Source: JBBRTJ01 sp038244535
GTDB lineage: Bacteria > Actinomycetota > Acidimicrobiia > Acidimicrobiales > Ilumatobacteraceae
Assembly: GCA_038244535.1 (NCBI GenBank)
Contig: JBBRTJ010000064.1
Coordinates: 1-22,722 of the forward strand
DNA length: 22,722 bases
Direction: 5' to 3'
A program made the translations under genes and the position numbers. The notes under the pieces are model-generated. The model was not told the DNA's origin. It worked only from the letters and a program-made list of their open reading frames with translations, and did no database searches. Below, one piece after another: positions 14,805-22,542 of this stretch; the first letter of the stretch is position 1, and each line of letters begins with the position of its first letter.

Positions 14805-16142
14805 ATGCAGCAGATCCTCCAAGCCATCCTCGACGGCGCCCCCGGCGAGGAGCTCGGCGCCCTCCCCCTGCCCGAGAGCTTCCGCGCCTGCACGGTGCAT
14901 CGCGACGAGGCAGCCATGTTCGAAGGCCTTGCGTCGGCCGACAAGGACCCCCGCAAGAGCCTGCACATCGAACAGGTGGCGACGCCGGTGCTCGCCCCTG
15001 ACGAGGTCGTCCTCGCAGTCATGGCCAGCAGCATCAACTTCAACACGGTGTGGACCTCGATCTTCGAGCCCGTGCCGACCTTCGGCTTCCTCGATCGTCT
15101 CGCCCGGGAGAGCGAGTGGGCGCAGCGCCACGCGCAGCCGTTCCAGGTCGTCGGATCTGATGCCTCGGGGGTCGTTCTGCGGGTCGGCTCGGCCGTGCGG
15201 ACCTGGAAGCCGGGCGACCAGGTGACCGTCCACTGCAACTTCGTCGACGACCAGGACCCCACCAGCCACGGCGACTCGATGCTCGGGGCCAACCAGCGCA
15301 TCTGGGGCTTCGAGACCAACTACGGCGGCCTGGCCGACCTCAGCATCGTCAAGGCCAACCAGCTCATGCCGAAGCCGGCCCACCTCACGTGGGAGGAGGC
15401 CGCTGTCAACGCGCTGTGCAGCTCGACGAGCTACCGGATGCTCGTCAGCCAGCACGGCGCACAGATGAAGCAGGGCGACGTCGTGCTGGTGTGGGGCGCC
15501 ACCGGGGGCATCGGCGGCTATGCGGTGCAGTACGTCCTCAACGGCGGGGGCATCCCCGTCGGCGTGGTCAGCTCGCCCGAGAAGGCCGACCTGCTGCGTG
15601 ACCTCGGCTGCGAGCACGTCATCGATCGCAAGGCGGCCGGCTACCGCTTCTGGAGCGACCCCACGACCCAGGACGAGCGCGAGTGGCGCCGCTTCGGCAA
15701 GGACATCCGGGGCCTCGTCGGCGACGACCCCGACATCGTGTTCGAGCACCCTGGTCGCCAGACCATGGGGGCGTCGGTCTTCGCTTGCAAGCGGGGTGGC
15801 ACGGTGGTGACCTGCGCGGCCACCAGTGGCTACATGGTCGAGTTCGACAACCGTCACTTCTGGATGAAGCTGAAGCGCCTCATCGGCAGCCACTTCGCCA
15901 ACTACCAAGAGGCGTGGCAGGCCAACCGCCTGCTCTCACTCGGCAAGATCCAGCCGCTGCTCTCCGCGGTCTACCCGCTCGAGGGCACCGGCGAGGCGGC
16001 GCTGTCGATCCACCGCAACGAGCACGAGGGCAAGTTCGGCGTCTTGTGCCTCGCCCCGCGCGAGGGGCTGGGCGTGACCGATCCAGAGTTCCGTGCCAAG
16101 GTGGGCGAGGACCGCATCACGCTCTTTCGGAGGCACGCATGA
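14805..16142 (+). CDS. ccrA: Crotonyl-CoA carboxylase/reductase
   Basis: This 445-residue enzyme reduces and carboxylates crotonyl-CoA with NADPH and CO2 to give ethylmalonyl-CoA, the defining step of the ethylmalonyl-CoA pathway. It matches the family along its whole length: ILDGAPGEELGALPLPESFR near the N-terminus, DKDPRKSLHI (47-56), NTVWTSIFEPV (80-90), RIWGFETNYGG (165-175), the NADPH site WGATGGIGGYA (230-240), FEHPGRQTMGAS (313-324) and IGSHFANYQEAW (360-371). The CO2-holding residues known from the Kitasatospora enzyme correspond to Asn80, Phe169, Glu170 and His363, all conserved, so carboxylation rather than simple reduction is expected. The stop overlaps the epimerase start by 4 bp. 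Confidence 0.96.
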   Translation: MQQILQAILDGAPGEELGALPLPESFRACTVHRDEAAMFEGLASADKDPRKSLHIEQVATPVLAPDEVVLAVMASSINFNTVWTSIFEPVPTFGFLDRLARESEWAQRHAQPFQVVGSDASGVVLRVGSAVRTWKPGDQVTVHCNFVDDQDPTSHGDSMLGANQRIWGFETNYGGLADLSIVKANQLMPKPAHLTWEEAAVNALCSSTSYRMLVSQHGAQMKQGDVVLVWGATGGIGGYAVQYVLNGGGIPVGVVSSPEKADLLRDLGCEHVIDRKAAGYRFWSDPTTQDEREWRRFGKDIRGLVGDDPDIVFEHPGRQTMGASVFACKRGGTVVTCAATSGYMVEFDNRHFWMKLKRLIGSHFANYQEAWQANRLLSLGKIQPLLSAVYPLEGTGEAALSIHRNEHEGKFGVLCLAPREGLGVTDPEFRAKVGEDRITLFRRHA

Positions 16143-16627
16143 GCCAGACCGTTCGCATGGACGACCACAGCGGCGATGGCCACGGCGGCGACGGCTTCGA
16201 GCCCGACGAGGGTCCGATCCGCGAACTGCTGCTCACCGAGATCGACCACATCGCCATCGCGGTGCGCGACCTTGATGCCGCCATCGACTACTACCGCGAC
16301 ACCTTCGGCGCAACGGTTGACCATCGTGAGATCGTCGACAGCGACGGCGTCGAAGAAGCGCTGCTCAAGGTGGCCGAGAGCTACATCCAGCTCCTCACGC
16401 CCACGCGGGACGACTCGCCGGTGGCCAAGGCCATCGACAAGCGCGGCGAGGGCCTCCACCACATCGGCTACCGGGTGGCCGACTGTGCCGAGGCGCTGCA
16501 GGCCGTCAAGGACTCGGGGGGCATGGTGATCGACCAGGCGCCGCGACCCGGGTCGCGCGGCACCACGGTGGCCTTCATCCACCCGAAGACGGCCTTCGGC
16601 ACGCTGATCGAGCTGGTGCAGGAGTAG
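16139..16627 (+). CDS. mce: Methylmalonyl-/ethylmalonyl-CoA epimerase
   Basis: This 162-residue vicinal-oxygen-chelate protein interconverts the 2S and 2R forms of methylmalonyl-CoA; in ethylmalonyl-CoA pathway bacteria the same enzyme also acts on ethylmalonyl-CoA. Metal ligands can be placed at His37 (TEIDHIAIAV), Gln84 (SYIQLL), His108 (EGLHHIGYRV) and Glu158 (GTLIELVQE). ATG overlaps the ccr stop (ATGA), which places the two consecutive activities in one operon. The protein has a 30-residue N-terminal extension rich in His, Asp and Gly before the usual family start. An alternative start at Met7 would shorten it little. Confidence 0.93.
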   Translation: MSQTVRMDDHSGDGHGGDGFEPDEGPIRELLLTEIDHIAIAVRDLDAAIDYYRDTFGATVDHREIVDSDGVEEALLKVAESYIQLLTPTRDDSPVAKAIDKRGEGLHHIGYRVADCAEALQAVKDSGGMVIDQAPRPGSRGTTVAFIHPKTAFGTLIELVQE

Positions 16628-16682
16628 CGGGACCGGCGGGCGACCGAGCGGCTGCGCACACGACCGGGATCGGGCCGCCACG

Positions 16683-18269
16683 GTGCACCTGCTCGAGGAG
16701 AACCCGCTCCTGGTGCTGTTCCTGGTCGTCGGCTTCGGCGCTGCCCTCGGCACCATCAAGGTCCTCGGCGTCTCGCTCGGCCCGGCGTTCGCGCTCTTCC
16801 TCGGCCTGGCGGTGTCGGCCGGCGACCACGAGATCACGATCGCTCCCCAGATCCGCGACCTGGGGCTGATCCTGTTCACCTACACCGTCGGCCTGGCGTC
16901 CGGTCCGGCCTTCGTGGCCGGCATGCGCAAGGGCGGGGTCCGCGTCGTGGCGAGCGTGGTCGGGCTCGTGCTGGCCCTGGTGGGCCTCGTGGCGCTGGCG
17001 TCCGAGCTGCTCGGCCTCGATGCCGGCCAGCGCGCCGGCCTCTTCTCCGGGGCGTCCACCAACACCCCGGCGCTCTCGGCGGCCCTCACCAAGCTCGGCA
17101 CCACGAGCTCGAACCCGGTGGTCGGCTACTCGCTGACCTACCCGTTCGGGGTGGTGGCCATGATCGTGGTCGCGGCCGTGGTGCTGAACCCCCGCCGCAG
17201 CCGGGGGACGGCCCACGGCGAGGTCGCCATCGCGGAGCGGCCCGTCACCGTCGGCTGGACCGTCCTGGTGACCAAGCCCGACCTACCGAGCCTCGGCGCG
17301 CTGCGCAGAGGCCTCGACGAGGCCATCGCCTTCGGCCGGGTCGAGCAGAACGGGAACGTCGAGGTGGCCACGGCCGACGTGGTCCTCCTCCCCGGCGATC
17401 TGGTGACCGTGTTCGGCCCCAAGGAGGTGGTCGAGGGCTTCGCCGCACACGCTGGCGAGCGCAGCGACCGTCACCTCGCCCTCGATCGACGGTCGCTCGA
17501 CTACCGCCGCATGGTGGTGTCCAACCGTCACCTCGCTGGCAAGCGCCTCGCCGATCTCGACCTCGGGCCACAGTTCGGCGCGACCGTCACCCGCATCCGT
17601 CGTGGTGACACCGACATGGTCGCCCGCGACGAGATGGTCGTGCAGCTCGGTGACCGGCTGCGGGTGGTGGCGCCCCGCCAGCGGCTTGGTGCCGTCGCCA
17701 CCTACCTGGGCGACTCCGACCGCTCGCTGTCCGAGGTCGATGCCATTGGCTTCGCGCTGGGCCTGGCGTTCGGCTTGCTCATCGGCGTCGTCGGCGTGCC
17801 GCTGCCCGGAGGGGGCACCGTGAAGCTGGGGGCGGCCGGCGGCACGTTGGTGGCCGGTCTGGTGCTCGGCGTGGTGTCCCGCATCGGACCCATCACGTTT
17901 CAGGTCCCCTACTCGGCCAACCTCACGCTGCGCCAGCTCGGCACCCTGGTGTTCCTCGCCGCGGTCGGGATCAGTTCGGGCGCGGCCTTCGCCGACGCGC
18001 TGCACAGCAACGAGGGCATCCGCCTGCTGACAGCAGGGGCCGTGCTGGCCGCTTCGTTTGCGGTCCTCACGTTGCTGGTGATCCAGCGAGTGCTGCCCCG
18101 CGGGCCGGTCGAGGAGTCTGGTCTGGTGGCCGGCATCCAGACCCAGCCGGCGGTGCTGTCGTTCGCCACCGAGCGCACCAACGGCGACGACCGCGTGGCC
18201 GCGGCCTACGCCCTGGCACTACCGATCGCCATGGTGGCCAAGATCCTGCTGATCCAGCTCCTCATCTGA
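16683..18269 (+). CDS. Aspartate:alanine exchanger (AAEx) family transporter with paired TrkA-C domains
   Basis: This 528-residue membrane protein has two homologous hydrophobic halves (about 8-175 and 345-528) flanking a soluble centre of two RCK_C/TrkA-C domains (about 190-260 and 270-340). The internal duplication is visible in LGLILFTYTVGLASGPAF of the first half against LGTLVFLAAVGISSGAAF of the second. Known members exchange aspartate for alanine or export succinate (SucE of Corynebacterium). It lies 55 bp after the epimerase, so dicarboxylate traffic linked to the pathway is plausible but inferred. The start taken is GTG at 16683, directly before HLLEENPLLVLF; no strong ribosome-binding site is seen. 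Confidence 0.88.
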   Translation: MHLLEENPLLVLFLVVGFGAALGTIKVLGVSLGPAFALFLGLAVSAGDHEITIAPQIRDLGLILFTYTVGLASGPAFVAGMRKGGVRVVASVVGLVLALVGLVALASELLGLDAGQRAGLFSGASTNTPALSAALTKLGTTSSNPVVGYSLTYPFGVVAMIVVAAVVLNPRRSRGTAHGEVAIAERPVTVGWTVLVTKPDLPSLGALRRGLDEAIAFGRVEQNGNVEVATADVVLLPGDLVTVFGPKEVVEGFAAHAGERSDRHLALDRRSLDYRRMVVSNRHLAGKRLADLDLGPQFGATVTRIRRGDTDMVARDEMVVQLGDRLRVVAPRQRLGAVATYLGDSDRSLSEVDAIGFALGLAFGLLIGVVGVPLPGGGTVKLGAAGGTLVAGLVLGVVSRIGPITFQVPYSANLTLRQLGTLVFLAAVGISSGAAFADALHSNEGIRLLTAGAVLAASFAVLTLLVIQRVLPRGPVEESGLVAGIQTQPAVLSFATERTNGDDRVAAAYALALPIAMVAKILLIQLLI

Positions 18270-18305
18270 GGGCGAGGCCGACCCCAAACCGAAGGGCGGG
18301 CGAGA

Positions 18306-19307
18306 TCAGGGATCGACCCAGATCCCGGCCACGAAGCCCTTGTGATCGCTGCCCGGCACGACGAAGTCGGCACGGTCGAGCGGGTGGGCGCCGGCCCGCA
18401 CCAGCGCGTGATCGAGGCGCACGAGCGGGGGCAGGAGACCGTCCATCCGCCACGAACGCGACATCCCTTCGCCGAGCCACTTGTGCACGTCGGTGAACCC
18501 GTTGGCGAGGAAGTCTCGGAAGGGCGGGTGGAAGTAGGTGGCGTTGAAGTCGCCGATCACGAGGGTCGGGCCGACCGCCGCGGCCGTGGTGCGCCTGATC
18601 AGCTCGAGGTCGGGCGCCCAGCGCTTCCGGAACAACGCGTTGGTGGGCGTGTAGGGGTGGATCACGAACAGGTTGACGACGTGGCCGTCGTCAAGGCGAA
18701 CACCGGTCCGGATGCCGGGTCGCAGTCCCAACGAGTCGCGCTCCAGGGTGGGATCGACGAGGGGGAGCCGAGAGAACAGCCCGATCCCGCGTGAGTAGCC
18801 GGGATCGATCACCTGGTTCGGGTAGCGGTCGAGGATCCCCTTGGCCCGCAGCGCCCGCACGAGCGGATTGGTGACCTCGGCGAGCGCGATCACGTCGGCG
18901 TTCGTGGCACGGGCCTCGGCGTCGACGGCGGAGGCGATGTCGTCGAAGGCCCTGTTGTCGAGACGGACGTTGGCGAACAGCGCGTGCAACTGGGGCGCCC
19001 CCGCCACCGGATGGGCGTCGTGGTGCGTCACGACGAGCGGGAGCAGGAGCACCAGGTGGGCGACGACCAAAGCGATGGTCGTACCGGACAGCAACCATCG
19101 GCGGTGGAGCAGCGCCAGGCCGAGCACGACGTAGGCGGGGGCCAGGGCGTAGAGCGAGAGGGCCTGCAGGAGCGCCGTCGGGTACGGGTTGATCACGCCG
19201 ATGGCGATCGACGTCGCGATCCACCCCATCACCGCCACCCCCAGCCACAGGAGGGCGTCGAGCACCGTGGGCATCCAAGTGGGCAGTCGGCGCAAGGCCC
19301 CGACCAT
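18306..19307 (-). CDS. Membrane-anchored endonuclease/exonuclease/phosphatase family protein
   Basis: This 333-residue protein has two or three N-terminal hydrophobic helices (about 15-40, 45-68 and 75-95), followed by an EEP-fold catalytic domain. Active-site positions are Asn113 (LFANVRLDNR), Glu144 (ALAEVT), Asp253 and Asn255 (IGDFNAT), and Asp321-His322 (GSDHKG), the last acting as the general base pair. The family includes phosphodiesterases, lipid phosphatases and nucleases, so the substrate is open; membrane placement suggests a cell-surface or lipid-linked one. The start at the ATG before VGALRRLPTW is tentative, since no ribosome-binding site precedes it and another ATG lies 11 codons later. 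It is convergent with the AAEx transporter and divergent from the exonuclease gene. Confidence 0.85.
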   Translation of the reverse strand: MVGALRRLPTWMPTVLDALLWLGVAVMGWIATSIAIGVINPYPTALLQALSLYALAPAYVVLGLALLHRRWLLSGTTIALVVAHLVLLLPLVVTHHDAHPVAGAPQLHALFANVRLDNRAFDDIASAVDAEARATNADVIALAEVTNPLVRALRAKGILDRYPNQVIDPGYSRGIGLFSRLPLVDPTLERDSLGLRPGIRTGVRLDDGHVVNLFVIHPYTPTNALFRKRWAPDLELIRRTTAAAVGPTLVIGDFNATYFHPPFRDFLANGFTDVHKWLGEGMSRSWRMDGLLPPLVRLDHALVRAGAHPLDRADFVVPGSDHKGFVAGIWVDP

Positions 19308-19358
19308 GCCACAGGAGGGGCGGGCCGAGGCCTCACCCTGGGGACCTCCCCGGGCACC

Positions 19359-19401
19359 GTTGGGTCGATCGGCCACGCTGAGCGACGCCAATCGACCCAA
19401 C
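19359..19401. other. Strong inverted repeat in a divergent intergenic region
   Basis: GTTGGGTCGAT (19359-19369) pairs perfectly with ATCGACCCAAC (19391-19401). The 21-base loop contains smaller GGC/GCC and CGC/GCG pairings. It lies in the 180-bp region between the divergent EEP-family and exonuclease genes, so it does not sit where a terminator of either gene would be. An operator or small structured RNA is possible. The rest of this region shows nothing clear. Confidence 0.5.
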
Positions 19402-19487
19402 CCCCGGGATGCCCGCCGGCGGGAGGCGGAGCACGCGCTGACTGAGGTCCCTGGCCCGGGGGTCGATGTTCGTGCTCTGCTGGCAAC

Positions 19488-20348
19488 GTGATCGTTCATC
19501 TCATCGACGGCACCTACGAGCTGTTCCGCCAGCACTTCGGCCGGCCCGACCCCGGGCCCTTCGGTGCCACGACCGGCGTGCTGTCGTCGGTCCTCCAGCT
19601 CCTGGGCGATGGCGCCACCCACGTCGGCGTGGCCTCCGACCACGTGATCGAGAGCTTCCGCAACGATCTCTGGCCCGGCTACAAGACCAGTGAGGGCATG
19701 CCGCCCGAGCTCCTCGTGCAGATCCCTGTGCTCGAACGGGCGCTCGCGGCGATGGGCGTGACGGTGTGGGCCATGGTCGAGTGGGAGGCCGACGACGCCC
19801 TGGCCGCCGCAGCCGCGGTCGCCGACGCTGACGGCCGCGTCGAGCGGGTCTTCATCTGCACGCCCGACAAGGACCTGGGCCAGTGCGTGATCGGCGACCG
19901 GGTCGTGCAATGGGACCGCCGCAAGGACGTCGTGTACGACGAAGCCGGCGTGATCGACAAGTTCGGCGTGCCGCCGGGGTCGATCCCCGACTACCTCGGA
20001 CTGGTCGGCGACTCGGCCGACGGCTTCCCGGGGCTACCGGGCTGGGGTGCCAAGTCGGCCGCGGCAGTCCTGGCCCGCTACGGCCACCTCGAGGACATCC
20101 CGGCCGAAGTCGGCCAGTGGGACGTGCCCGGGCTGCGAGGCGTGCCGAAGCTGGCCCACACCCTGCGCGAGCAGTTCTCCGACGCGGTGCTGTTCCGCCG
20201 CATCGCCACCGTCGAGCGCGACGTGCCCGTCGGTGCCGTGGACGACTGGCGCTGGCGCGGCCCCACGGCCGACTTCGACGCCGTCGCCCACGAGCTCGGC
20301 AGCCGGTCGCTCGCCGAGCGGGCTCGCCGGGTCGCGGTGGGCCGGTGA
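19488..20348 (+). CDS. 5'-3' exonuclease, FEN / PolA N-terminal domain family
   Basis: This 286-residue stand-alone relative of the DNA polymerase I 5' nuclease removes RNA primers or flaps in a metal-dependent manner. Metal-binding acids can be placed at Asp7 (HLIDGTYELFR), Glu100/Asp102/Asp103 (EWEADDALA), Asp127/Asp129 (CTPDKDLGQ) and Asp175/Asp178 (GLVGDSADGFPG). The helix-three-turn-helix DNA-binding segment is PGLPGWGAKSAAAVLARYG (181-199). The start is GTG followed by IVHLIDGTY, which is where the family begins. It has no polymerase domain. The stop overlaps the next gene's GTG start (GTGA). Actinomycetes commonly carry such a gene in addition to polA. Confidence 0.88.
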   Translation: MIVHLIDGTYELFRQHFGRPDPGPFGATTGVLSSVLQLLGDGATHVGVASDHVIESFRNDLWPGYKTSEGMPPELLVQIPVLERALAAMGVTVWAMVEWEADDALAAAAAVADADGRVERVFICTPDKDLGQCVIGDRVVQWDRRKDVVYDEAGVIDKFGVPPGSIPDYLGLVGDSADGFPGLPGWGAKSAAAVLARYGHLEDIPAEVGQWDVPGLRGVPKLAHTLREQFSDAVLFRRIATVERDVPVGAVDDWRWRGPTADFDAVAHELGSRSLAERARRVAVGR

Positions 20349-21373
20349 CCGACCCTCGCCTCATGTTGGCAGTGGGTGCCGAGATCGACCACGCCCTGGT
20401 GGCGCGGGCTCAGACGCTCGCCGACGACGTGCTCTTCCCGGCCGCCCTCGCCACCGATGCCTCGCCGTTGCTGCCCGTCGAGCTCCTTCACGCGCTCGCC
20501 AGCGCCGGGTTCTACGGCCTGAGCGGGCGTCTGGCCGACGGTGGGCTCGGCGCGTCGGCAGCCACCGCCTACGGCGTGATCGAGGCGCTGGCCAGCGGCT
20601 GCCTGACCACGACGTTCGTCTGGTTGCAGCACCTCGGCTCGGTGCGGGCCGTGAGCGTCGAGCCAGGCCCGCGCCACGACCAGTGGGCGGCCCCGTTGTG
20701 CGCAGGCACCGTGCGGGCCGGCGTCGCCTTCGCCCATCTCCGCCGGCCCGACCCGCCGATGCTCACGGCCACCCCCGAGGCCGATGGCGGGTGGAGACTC
20801 GACGGCACGGCTCCGTGGATCACGGGGTGGGGGCGCATCGACGTGATCCACGTCGCCGCTCGCCACGGCGACGACGTGGTGTGGCTCCTCGTCGATGCCC
20901 GGGAGGGCCCCACGCTTCGGCCCGAGTCACTCCGGCTGGCGGCCATCAACGCCTCGGGCACGGTGGTCGTGCACTTCGACAGACACGTCGTCGACACCGA
21001 TCGGGTCACGTCGGTCGTCCCCCTTCACGCGTGGCTGGCCGCTGATGCGATGGGGCTGCGGGCCAACGGCTCGCTCGCCCTCGGCGTCGCGTCCCGCTCC
21101 TGCCGGCTGCTCCGGCCCTCCCGGTTCGACGCCGAGCTCGCCGCGGTGCGTGACGCACTCGACCGCGCCGAGATGGACACGATCGCCGTGGCCCGGGCCG
21201 CGGCGACGGACGTCGCGCTGCGGGTCTCGGCGGCGTTGGTGGCGGAGGGCGGCGGCCGATCGATCACCCTCGCCGACCACGCTCAGCGACTGGCTCGCGA
21301 GGCGCTGTTCCTGGTGGTGCAGGGCCAGAACCCCGCCATCCGCCGCGCCCAGGTCGAGCTCCTCCAACGCTGA
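20345..21373 (+). CDS. Acyl-CoA dehydrogenase-like flavoprotein
   Basis: This 342-residue protein resembles the acyl-CoA dehydrogenase fold. It has an N-terminal helical domain (LLHALASAGFYGLSGRLADGGLGASAATAYGVIEALASG, about 45-82), a beta domain around DGTAPWITGWGRIDVIHVAA (about 156-175) that matches the flavin-contacting W-x-T/S-G region, and a C-terminal four-helix bundle to QGQNPAIRRAQVELLQR. It is 30-50 residues shorter than usual, and I cannot place the catalytic glutamate with confidence, so it could be an oxidase or monooxygenase variant. It starts at a GTG overlapping the exonuclease stop by 4 bp. That coupling to a nuclease has no obvious functional logic. Confidence 0.78.
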   Translation: MTDPRLMLAVGAEIDHALVARAQTLADDVLFPAALATDASPLLPVELLHALASAGFYGLSGRLADGGLGASAATAYGVIEALASGCLTTTFVWLQHLGSVRAVSVEPGPRHDQWAAPLCAGTVRAGVAFAHLRRPDPPMLTATPEADGGWRLDGTAPWITGWGRIDVIHVAARHGDDVVWLLVDAREGPTLRPESLRLAAINASGTVVVHFDRHVVDTDRVTSVVPLHAWLAADAMGLRANGSLALGVASRSCRLLRPSRFDAELAAVRDALDRAEMDTIAVARAAATDVALRVSAALVAEGGGRSITLADHAQRLAREALFLVVQGQNPAIRRAQVELLQR

Positions 21374-21408
21374 CCGCCACCCCTCGTTGGCCAGCCGGGC
21401 CGCACCGG

Positions 21409-21454
21409 ATCTGGGGCCACCGACGGCCAGATGTGGCCGCGCACAGCCCCAGAT
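21409..21454. repeat. Two-tier palindromic element, copy A
   Basis: ATCTGGGGC (21409-21417) pairs with GCCCCAGAT (21446-21454). An inner hairpin CGGCCA-GATG-TGGCCG (21424-21439) sits between them. The inner 16 bases match the hairpin in the 81-bp repeats at the window end in 15 of 16 positions. It begins 36 bp after the acyl-CoA dehydrogenase-like stop, so it may also serve as its terminator. Confidence 0.75.
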
Positions 21455-21480
21455 CGCCCCCTGAGCCTCCCCCCTCCGCC

Positions 21481-21519
21481 ACCCGCCACTCGCCCACCCG
21501 CCACTCGGCCACCCGCCAC
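21481..21519. repeat. 15-bp tandem repeat, about 2.6 copies
   Basis: The unit ACCCGCCACTCGCCC starts at 21481 and recurs at 21496 with one change and at 21511 in part. It lies between the two copies of the CTGGGGC element in a stretch with no gene (21374-21574). Confidence 0.7.
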
Positions 21520-21521
21520 GA

Positions 21522-21552
21522 ATCTGGGGCCACCGACGACCGGGCCCAGTTT
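21522..21552. repeat. Half copy of the CTGGGGC palindromic element, copy B
   Basis: The first 17 bases (21522-21538) repeat 21409-21425 exactly. After that the sequence departs and the inner hairpin is lost, but GGGCCCAGT can still close an imperfect outer stem. It lies just before the 3' end of the DUF559 gene. Confidence 0.65.
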
Positions 21553-21574
21553 CTCCATGATGGGCGAAGAGCGG

Positions 21575-22480
21575 TCAGGCCGCCTGGCGCTGGGCCAGGA
21601 TCGACCGGAGCTGCGCCGCGACCCGATCGCCTTGGCGGACGACCTGGAACCAGGTGAACCGGACCACGACCCAGCCGAGTGCGGCGAGGCGGGCGTCGCG
21701 GGCGCGATCGACCTCGAAGGCATGGCGACTTCCGTGCACGTCCCAACCGTCGAGCTCGACGATCACACGAGCCTCAGGGAAGACCACGTCCACCACCATC
21801 GCGTCGATCGTCTGGTGGAAGAGCGGCGTTGGAAGACCTGACGCGGTGATCAACTCGGCGAAGCGAACCTCGAGCACGCTGTCGGGCGGTCGTTCACCGA
21901 ACGGCCATCCCTCGACGGCGTCTCGGAGCGCCGCCACGCCGTGGCGACCGTGAGCGGCGTGGCGCCCCAGCACCGCCATGACTGCCGATGGAGCGACTCG
22001 GCCGGCGATGATCATCTGGGCGAGGGCGTCACCCACAGCTTCGGGGAGGGTCTGCCCCAGGTCGAGCAAGGCTCGCAGCGGGTTGACGAGGTCGACGCCG
22101 GCCCAACGGCTCGGACGAAGATCGTCCCGATCCCGTGGTCGATGGATGCGCACGCCGGGAAGCTGCGGATGCCGCCCCCGATCGACGACCACATCGAGCT
22201 CCGCCAGGTCCAGCCCCTCGACGCCCCACACCGACAGCGACGTGCCGTGGGATGCCAGCGTCCCTTCACCAACGCTCAGCACCGCCGCCTGCACCCGCCG
22301 TGGGAGAGAGTCGGGCCAGCCCGGTAGACCCGCCACCCCCGGGCGGACCTCGCACCAGCGCTCTGATGCGATGCGTCGGCGCCACGTGCGCTCGCTCACC
22401 CCCAGGCCGACGGCGTCCGCACGGGTCAAGAGCGCCAATCCCGTCGTCAACCGCTTCGTCACTGCTCGCTCATCCGCCAT
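21575..22480 (-). CDS. DUF559 (Vsr-like fold) nuclease-type protein with AbiEi-like wHTH N-terminus
   Basis: This 301-residue protein starts with a small helix-turn-helix region (about 8-52, RADAVGLGVSERTWRRRIAS) of the kind annotated as AbiEi-family antitoxin domain. A middle region (about 60-190) follows. The DUF559 C-terminus (about 198-295) has a PD-(D/E)XK-like pattern: Glu204 in SVLEVRF, Asp231 in VDVVFP, and Glu242/Asp244 in VIVELDG, then RDARLAALGWVVVRFTW. It would be expected to cut or nick DNA, but substrate and role are unknown. The start is ATG (22478-22480); a TTG three codons earlier is possible, and no clear ribosome-binding site is seen. Palindromic repeats flank the gene on both sides. 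Confidence 0.85.
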   Translation of the reverse strand: MADERAVTKRLTTGLALLTRADAVGLGVSERTWRRRIASERWCEVRPGVAGLPGWPDSLPRRVQAAVLSVGEGTLASHGTSLSVWGVEGLDLAELDVVVDRGRHPQLPGVRIHRPRDRDDLRPSRWAGVDLVNPLRALLDLGQTLPEAVGDALAQMIIAGRVAPSAVMAVLGRHAAHGRHGVAALRDAVEGWPFGERPPDSVLEVRFAELITASGLPTPLFHQTIDAMVVDVVFPEARVIVELDGWDVHGSRHAFEVDRARDARLAALGWVVVRFTWFQVVRQGDRVAAQLRSILAQRQAA

Positions 22481-22542
22481 GGCCAGCAAGTCTGCCGAGA
22501 GGGTGTGACAGCGAAATCGACCGCGCCTCGGCTGCCCGCTTT

